DNA of 46,382 nt from Flavobacterium plurextorum (GTDB taxonomy: Bacteria > Bacteroidota > Bacteroidia > Flavobacteriales > Flavobacteriaceae). The number at the start of each line of letters is the position of its first letter. The first letter of the stretch is position 1. Below the pieces are notes generated by a model, which did not search any database, was not told the origin of the DNA, and saw only the letters and a list, made by a program, of their open reading frames with translations. Positions 43,152-46,382 of the stretch are shown piece after piece. The position numbers were made by a program, and so were the translations under genes. The DNA is taken from contig NZ_MUHD01000031.1 in the NCBI RefSeq assembly GCF_002217395.1, positions 1-46,382 of the forward strand, in the 5' to 3' direction.

Positions 43152-43159
43152 TATCTTTG
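43152..43159 (+). promoter_or_regulatory. -7 box for the Fur-type gene, nearly leaderless
   Basis: TATCTTTG is an exact -7 match. Transcription would start at about 43162-43166, at or within 4 nt of the ATG at 43166. No -33 TTG is clear at the expected distance. Confidence 0.45.
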
Positions 43160-43165
43160 CCGGAT

Positions 43166-43624
43166 ATGACACTCATTTCAACTGACAACACTAAGAATCA
43201 AGAAATTGTAAAAAATGTTTTTACAATGTATCTTGAACAAAAAGGGCATCGCAAAACTCCTGAGCGTTATGCTATACTTCAGGAAATCTACGATAGCGAG
43301 GAGCATTTTGACATAGAAAATCTATACATCAAAATGAAAAATAAAAACTATCGTGTGAGCAGAGCTACGTTATACAATACGATTGAACTGCTGCTGGACT
43401 GCGCTTTGGTTAGAAAACATCAATTTGGGCAAAATCAAGCTTATTACGAAAAATCATACTTCGATAAACAGCACGATCATATCATCATGACTGATTCTGG
43501 CGAAGTAATTGAATTTTGCGATCCAAGAATTCAAACCATCAAAAAAACAATCGAAGAAATATTTGATATCGAAATTACGAATCATTCACTTTATTTCTAC
43601 GGAAACAAAAAGCAAAAGCAATAA
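43166..43624 (+). CDS. Fur family metal-dependent repressor lacking the CxxC zinc site
   Basis: A 152-residue regulator. The winged-helix DNA-binding part (HRKTPERYAILQEIYDSEE, VSRATLYNTIELL) precedes a dimer domain with QHDHIIMTDSGEVIEF and TNHSLYFYG, the hallmark end of ferric-uptake-type regulators. Ligand residues H47, E95, H103, H105 and H140 are present. The structural-zinc CxxC is replaced by M108-T-D-S111, so structural zinc at this place should be absent. ATG 43166 is chosen; a TTG at 43157 overlaps the -7 box. Whether it senses iron or another metal or oxidant is open. Confidence 0.85.
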   Translation: MTLISTDNTKNQEIVKNVFTMYLEQKGHRKTPERYAILQEIYDSEEHFDIENLYIKMKNKNYRVSRATLYNTIELLLDCALVRKHQFGQNQAYYEKSYFDKQHDHIIMTDSGEVIEFCDPRIQTIKKTIEEIFDIEITNHSLYFYGNKKQKQ

Positions 43625-43683
43625 TCCCGAACAGGTATTATTTAAAAAATAAAAAAAAAGAAAATTAACTACATTAATCAGTA

Positions 43684-43701
43684 GGACAACTCAGCTTGTC
43701 C
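43684..43701 (+). promoter_or_regulatory. GGACAA-N6-TTGTCC palindrome upstream of purA
   Basis: Two 6-bp half-sites around CTCAGC, 20 nt before the purA ATG. It could be a repressor site or a small hairpin in the leader. No TAnnTTTG box is seen in this gap. Confidence 0.35.
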
Positions 43702-43720
43702 CAACGCAAATTAAAACAGA

Positions 43721-44992
43721 ATGACGGTAGATTTATTACTAGGATTACAATGGGGAGATGAAGGTAAAGGGAAAATTGTTGACGTTCTTACCTCAAATTA
43801 TGATATTATTGCACGTTTTCAAGGAGGACCAAACGCAGGACATACACTAGAATTTGACGGAATTAAACACGTACTTAGAACCATTCCTTCAGGGATTTTT
43901 CATAAAAACTCAGTAAATATCATCGGAAATGGAGTTGTAATTGATCCAGTAGTTTTTCAAAAAGAAATTGAAGGTTTAGAGAAATTTAACCTTGACATCA
44001 AAAAGAAACTAATCATTTCAAGAAAAGCACATTTAATTTTACCAACTCACCGTTTGCTTGATGCAGCTTCTGAAGCTTCAAAAGGAAAAGCAAAAATTGG
44101 TTCTACTCTTAAAGGAATTGGACCAACTTACATGGATAAAACTGGTAGAAACGGTTTACGTGTCGGCGATATTGAATTAGAAGATTTTAAAGATCGTTAC
44201 AGAGCTTTAGCTGACAAGCATGAAGCAATGATTGCTTTTTATGATGTTAACATTCAATACAACTTAGCAGAACTTGAAAAAGAATTTTTCGAAGCTATCG
44301 AAGAATTGAAAAAATTAGATTTTATTGATAGTGAAGAATACATGCACCAAGCTCAAAAAGCTGGTAAATCTATTCTATGTGAAGGAGCTCAAGGTTCATT
44401 ATTAGATGTTGATTTTGGAACGTATCCGTTTGTAACTTCATCAAATACTACTGCTGCTGGAGCTTGTACTGGTTTAGGAATTGCTCCTAACAAAATCAAA
44501 GAAGTTTACGGAATTTTTAAAGCTTATGTAACACGTGTTGGAAGCGGACCTTTCCCAACTGAACTTTTTGACGAAGTTGGTGCTACTATGGCAAAAGTTG
44601 GTAACGAATTTGGATCTGTAACAGGAAGACAAAGACGTTGCGGATGGTTAGATCTTGTAGCTTTAAAATATGCCGTTCAAGTTAACGGAGTTACTCAGTT
44701 AATGATGATGAAAGGTGATGTACTTTCTGGTTTTGAAACTTTAAAAGTTTGTACAGAGTATAACTATAAAGGGCAAAATATTGCTCATTTCCCTTACAAC
44801 ATTGAGCCAGAAAACGTTACTCCAGTTTACAAAGAATTTAAAGGCTGGAAAGCTGATTTGACAGGTTTAACAACTTACGATCAATTGCCAATTGAGCTAA
44901 AAGAATATATTGAGTTTATTGAGAAAGAAATCGAAGTGCCAATCAAAATTGTATCGGTTGGACCAGACAGAAAGCAAACAATAACAAAATAA
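43721..44992 (+). CDS. purA: adenylosuccinate synthetase
   Basis: A 423-residue GTP-dependent enzyme that joins IMP and aspartate in AMP synthesis. The P-loop WGDEGKGKIVD is at 11-21, GGPNAGHT follows, and IMP and GTP sites are seen at GSTLKGIGPTYMDK and EGAQGSLLDVDFGTYPFVTSSN. The C-terminal GVTQLMMMKGDVL and VGPDRKQTI segments complete the family pattern. The length is normal. A strong terminator follows at 45001-45029. Confidence 0.97.
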   Translation: MTVDLLLGLQWGDEGKGKIVDVLTSNYDIIARFQGGPNAGHTLEFDGIKHVLRTIPSGIFHKNSVNIIGNGVVIDPVVFQKEIEGLEKFNLDIKKKLIISRKAHLILPTHRLLDAASEASKGKAKIGSTLKGIGPTYMDKTGRNGLRVGDIELEDFKDRYRALADKHEAMIAFYDVNIQYNLAELEKEFFEAIEELKKLDFIDSEEYMHQAQKAGKSILCEGAQGSLLDVDFGTYPFVTSSNTTAAGACTGLGIAPNKIKEVYGIFKAYVTRVGSGPFPTELFDEVGATMAKVGNEFGSVTGRQRRCGWLDLVALKYAVQVNGVTQLMMMKGDVLSGFETLKVCTEYNYKGQNIAHFPYNIEPENVTPVYKEFKGWKADLTGLTTYDQLPIELKEYIEFIEKEIEVPIKIVSVGPDRKQTITK

Positions 44993-45000
44993 CACATTTA

Positions 45001-45029
45001 AACGCTCTGATAATCAGGGCGTTTTTTTT
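45001..45029 (+). terminator. Rho-independent terminator after purA
   Basis: A 10-bp stem (45001-45010 with 45014-45023, one G-U pair), a 3-nt TAA loop, and T8. It starts 8 nt past the purA stop. Confidence 0.93.
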
Positions 45030-45048
45030 ATACAAATCTATTCGCCAT

Positions 45049-45630
45049 ATGAAAAACCCAGAAATTAAAATTACAGAAACATCTTTACTCTCAGACAATT
45101 GGTACATTTTAAATAAAGTAAATTTTACTTATCAAAAAGAAAACGAAAAAATTCAGACACACGTACGCGAAGTTTATGACCGCGGAAATGGAGCTGGAAT
45201 ATTATTATACAATACCACAAAAAAAACTGTTATCTTAACGCGTCAATTTCGTTTGCCAACTTTTTTAAATGGCAATAAAACAGGAATGATGATTGAAGTT
45301 TGTGCAGGACTTTTAGACCAAGACAATCCCGAAGAATGCATCATTCGTGAAACTGAAGAAGAAACAGGTTATCGCATAACAAAAGTTCAAAAAGTTGTAG
45401 AAACCTATATGTCTCCAGGTGCTGTAACCGAAATTCTATATTTGTTTACAGGTCAATACGATGAAAGCATGAAAGTCAGCGATGGCGGCGGATTGGATTC
45501 TGAACAAGAAAACATTGAAGTTCTTGAGTATACTTTTGATGAAGCTTATGCTATGATCGAATCTGGAGAAATTGTTGATGCTAAAACTATTATTTTATTG
45601 CAGCATGCTAAAATAAAAGGCTTAATATAG
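45049..45630 (+). CDS. nudK: Nudix hydrolase, GDP-mannose pyrophosphatase NudK-like
   Basis: A 193-residue Nudix protein that cleaves GDP-mannose or a similar nucleotide sugar. The region MMIEVCAGLLDQDNPEE and RETEEETGY form the Nudix box, with the last E residues binding magnesium. MSPGAVTE after the box is characteristic of NudK, as is the GGGLDSEQENIEVLE segment. The start at 45049 gives the usual N-terminal length. It is likely co-regulated with the S41-like gene only by read-through. Confidence 0.92.
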   Translation: MKNPEIKITETSLLSDNWYILNKVNFTYQKENEKIQTHVREVYDRGNGAGILLYNTTKKTVILTRQFRLPTFLNGNKTGMMIEVCAGLLDQDNPEECIIRETEEETGYRITKVQKVVETYMSPGAVTEILYLFTGQYDESMKVSDGGGLDSEQENIEVLEYTFDEAYAMIESGEIVDAKTIILLQHAKIKGLI

Positions 45631-45635
45631 ATTTT

Positions 45636-45674
45636 TTGAGTATTTTTAGGTTCTAAAATTCTAAAAATGCTCAA
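45636..45674 (+). promoter_or_regulatory. hairpin that spans the start codon of the S41-like gene
   Basis: TTGAGTATTTTTAG (45636-45649) pairs with CTAAAAATGCTCAA (45661-45674) at 13 of 14 positions, around an 11-nt loop. The ATG at 45667 lies inside the right arm, so translation from a read-through mRNA would be hindered. It might equally end the nudK transcript. Confidence 0.45.
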
Positions 45675-46382
45675 ACTTAAAATAATCCTTTTCTTAGTTT
45701 TTCCGTTTTTTATAAATGCTCAAAATGAAAAAATATCTGCCGAAAAACTAAAACAAGATCTTACCATTTTTAAAGAAATTAGAAAAAAAGCAAATTCGGG
45801 AGTTTATAAATACCGAACTCCAAAACAAATTGACAGCATTTATTCTTGGGCATTTTTACAAATAAACAAACCTAAAACGCTTCTTGACTTTTATAAAATA
45901 ATTTTAAAAATTACAGATTTCGAAGGAAGCCTTCATAATGATACAACACTTCCTGATGAATTTCTGAATAAATTTTCATCAGGAAATGTATTTTTTCCCT
46001 ATCCTGTAAAACTTATCGAAGATAAGTTAGTCATTAATTTTCAAAATTCTGAAATTCCGATAGGCTCCCAAATTTATAGCATTAACAAAATTAAAACCAA
46101 CAAAATAATAAAGGACTTTAATAAATATTATACCACCTATAATATTTCTGGAAAATCTATTGGAATAAACAGTTCTTTTGCTAAATATTTTGAAATAGAA
46201 TATGGTTCTAAGAAGAAATTTGCAGTAGAATATTCCCTTCCAAACAAAACTGAAAAAATAACCAAAACGGTTGCAGGGGTTTCTAATGACAGCCGAAAAG
46301 AGAATTTCAAAAAACGTCACTCCCTTCCTATTGACAGTCTCCAATATGGAAAAATAAAAAACAAATACTCTTTTCAAGTTAT
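45667..46382 (+). CDS. exported protein, S41-peptidase-like N-terminus (partial, runs off the right edge)
   Basis: 238 codons are open to the edge of the window with no stop. Residues 1-19 (MLKLKIILFLVFPFFINAQ) are a clear signal peptide. The following pattern is an alpha-helical start (EKLKQDLTIFKEIRKKANSG), QIDSIYSWAFLQINKPKTLLDFYKIILKI, and a PDZ-like loop (IPIGSQIYSINKI). It resembles the N-terminal part of Bacteroidota S41 (C-terminal processing) peptidases. The catalytic part would lie outside the window, so the call is tentative. An opposite-strand open frame over 46027-46377 is a shadow of this gene. Confidence 0.6.
   Translation, partial: MLKLKIILFLVFPFFINAQNEKISAEKLKQDLTIFKEIRKKANSGVYKYRTPKQIDSIYSWAFLQINKPKTLLDFYKIILKITDFEGSLHNDTTLPDEFLNKFSSGNVFFPYPVKLIEDKLVINFQNSEIPIGSQIYSINKIKTNKIIKDFNKYYTTYNISGKSIGINSSFAKYFEIEYGSKKKFAVEYSLPNKTEKITKTVAGVSNDSRKENFKKRHSLPIDSLQYGKIKNKYSFQV

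Noticed and set aside
46027..46377. Minus-strand open frame of 116 codons
   Set aside because: It is antisense to the plus-strand S41-like gene, which has a clear signal peptide and family-like sequence. The antisense protein is Phe/Ile-rich without domain features.

Overview
The window reads as chromosomal DNA of a Flavobacterium-type bacterium (Bacteroidota, close in style to the F. johnsoniae group). It is strongly AT-rich. It carries Bacteroidota promoter boxes (TTTG, about 19-20 bp, TAnnTTTG), has no Shine-Dalgarno-like sites, and has many dispersed AT-rich inverted repeats between genes. The gene families are typical of that group: SecDF-mdh-gyrB order, a GyrB without the proteobacterial insert, an outer-membrane barrel plus giant TPR protein, and the SpoIIM/DUF4129/DUF4350/MoxR/DUF58 module. 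I see no tRNA, rRNA, CRISPR array, transposase or prophage gene.

Layout. Positions 1-10187 are minus-strand housekeeping genes: the extreme 5' end of secDF, mdh, gyrB, a two-domain M16 zinc peptidase, and two tandem asparagine synthetases. The downstream copy of the synthetase pair has lost the catalytic residues of its glutaminase domain. Positions 10508-17843 hold a small membrane protein coupled to a Gre-like factor, a GNAT acetyltransferase, an outer-membrane barrel, a PhzF-family enzyme and a 1004-residue TPR protein. Positions 18186-28351 hold ftsE and then a surface-glycan locus: five-gene support for a dTDP-3-amino-3,6-dideoxyhexose branch (FdtA-type ketoisomerase, DegT aminotransferase, hexapeptide acyltransferase, Wzx flippase, FemAB-like transferase) with four glycosyltransferases.

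Positions 28516-36972 hold a UPF0126/TRIC-type channel, a CsgG-like exported protein, and an envelope module: RDD protein on the minus strand, then SpoIIM, DUF4129, DUF4350, MoxR and DUF58 on the plus strand. Positions 37035-46382 are plus-strand: a secreted phosphodiesterase, a TrmH/SpoU rRNA methyltransferase, a serine hydrolase, the (p)ppGpp enzyme SpoT/Rel, a Fur regulator without its CxxC, purA, nudK, and the 5' part of an S41-like exported protein that runs off the end.

The most unusual signals are two. One is the pair of asparagine synthetases, one with Cys2, the catalytic Arg and the catalytic Asn all replaced. The other is a family of in-phase 8-bp repeats (consensus CTTTGnAn). At four unrelated genes it ends 1-4 nt before the start codon, in the sense orientation, with a last unit resembling CTTTAAAA. 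I propose these are expanded -7 promoter arrays giving almost leaderless mRNAs; this is inference. Other second-look items are operator-like palindromes at both asnB promoters and a coding insertion made of intergenic-type repeat DNA in the DegT aminotransferase.
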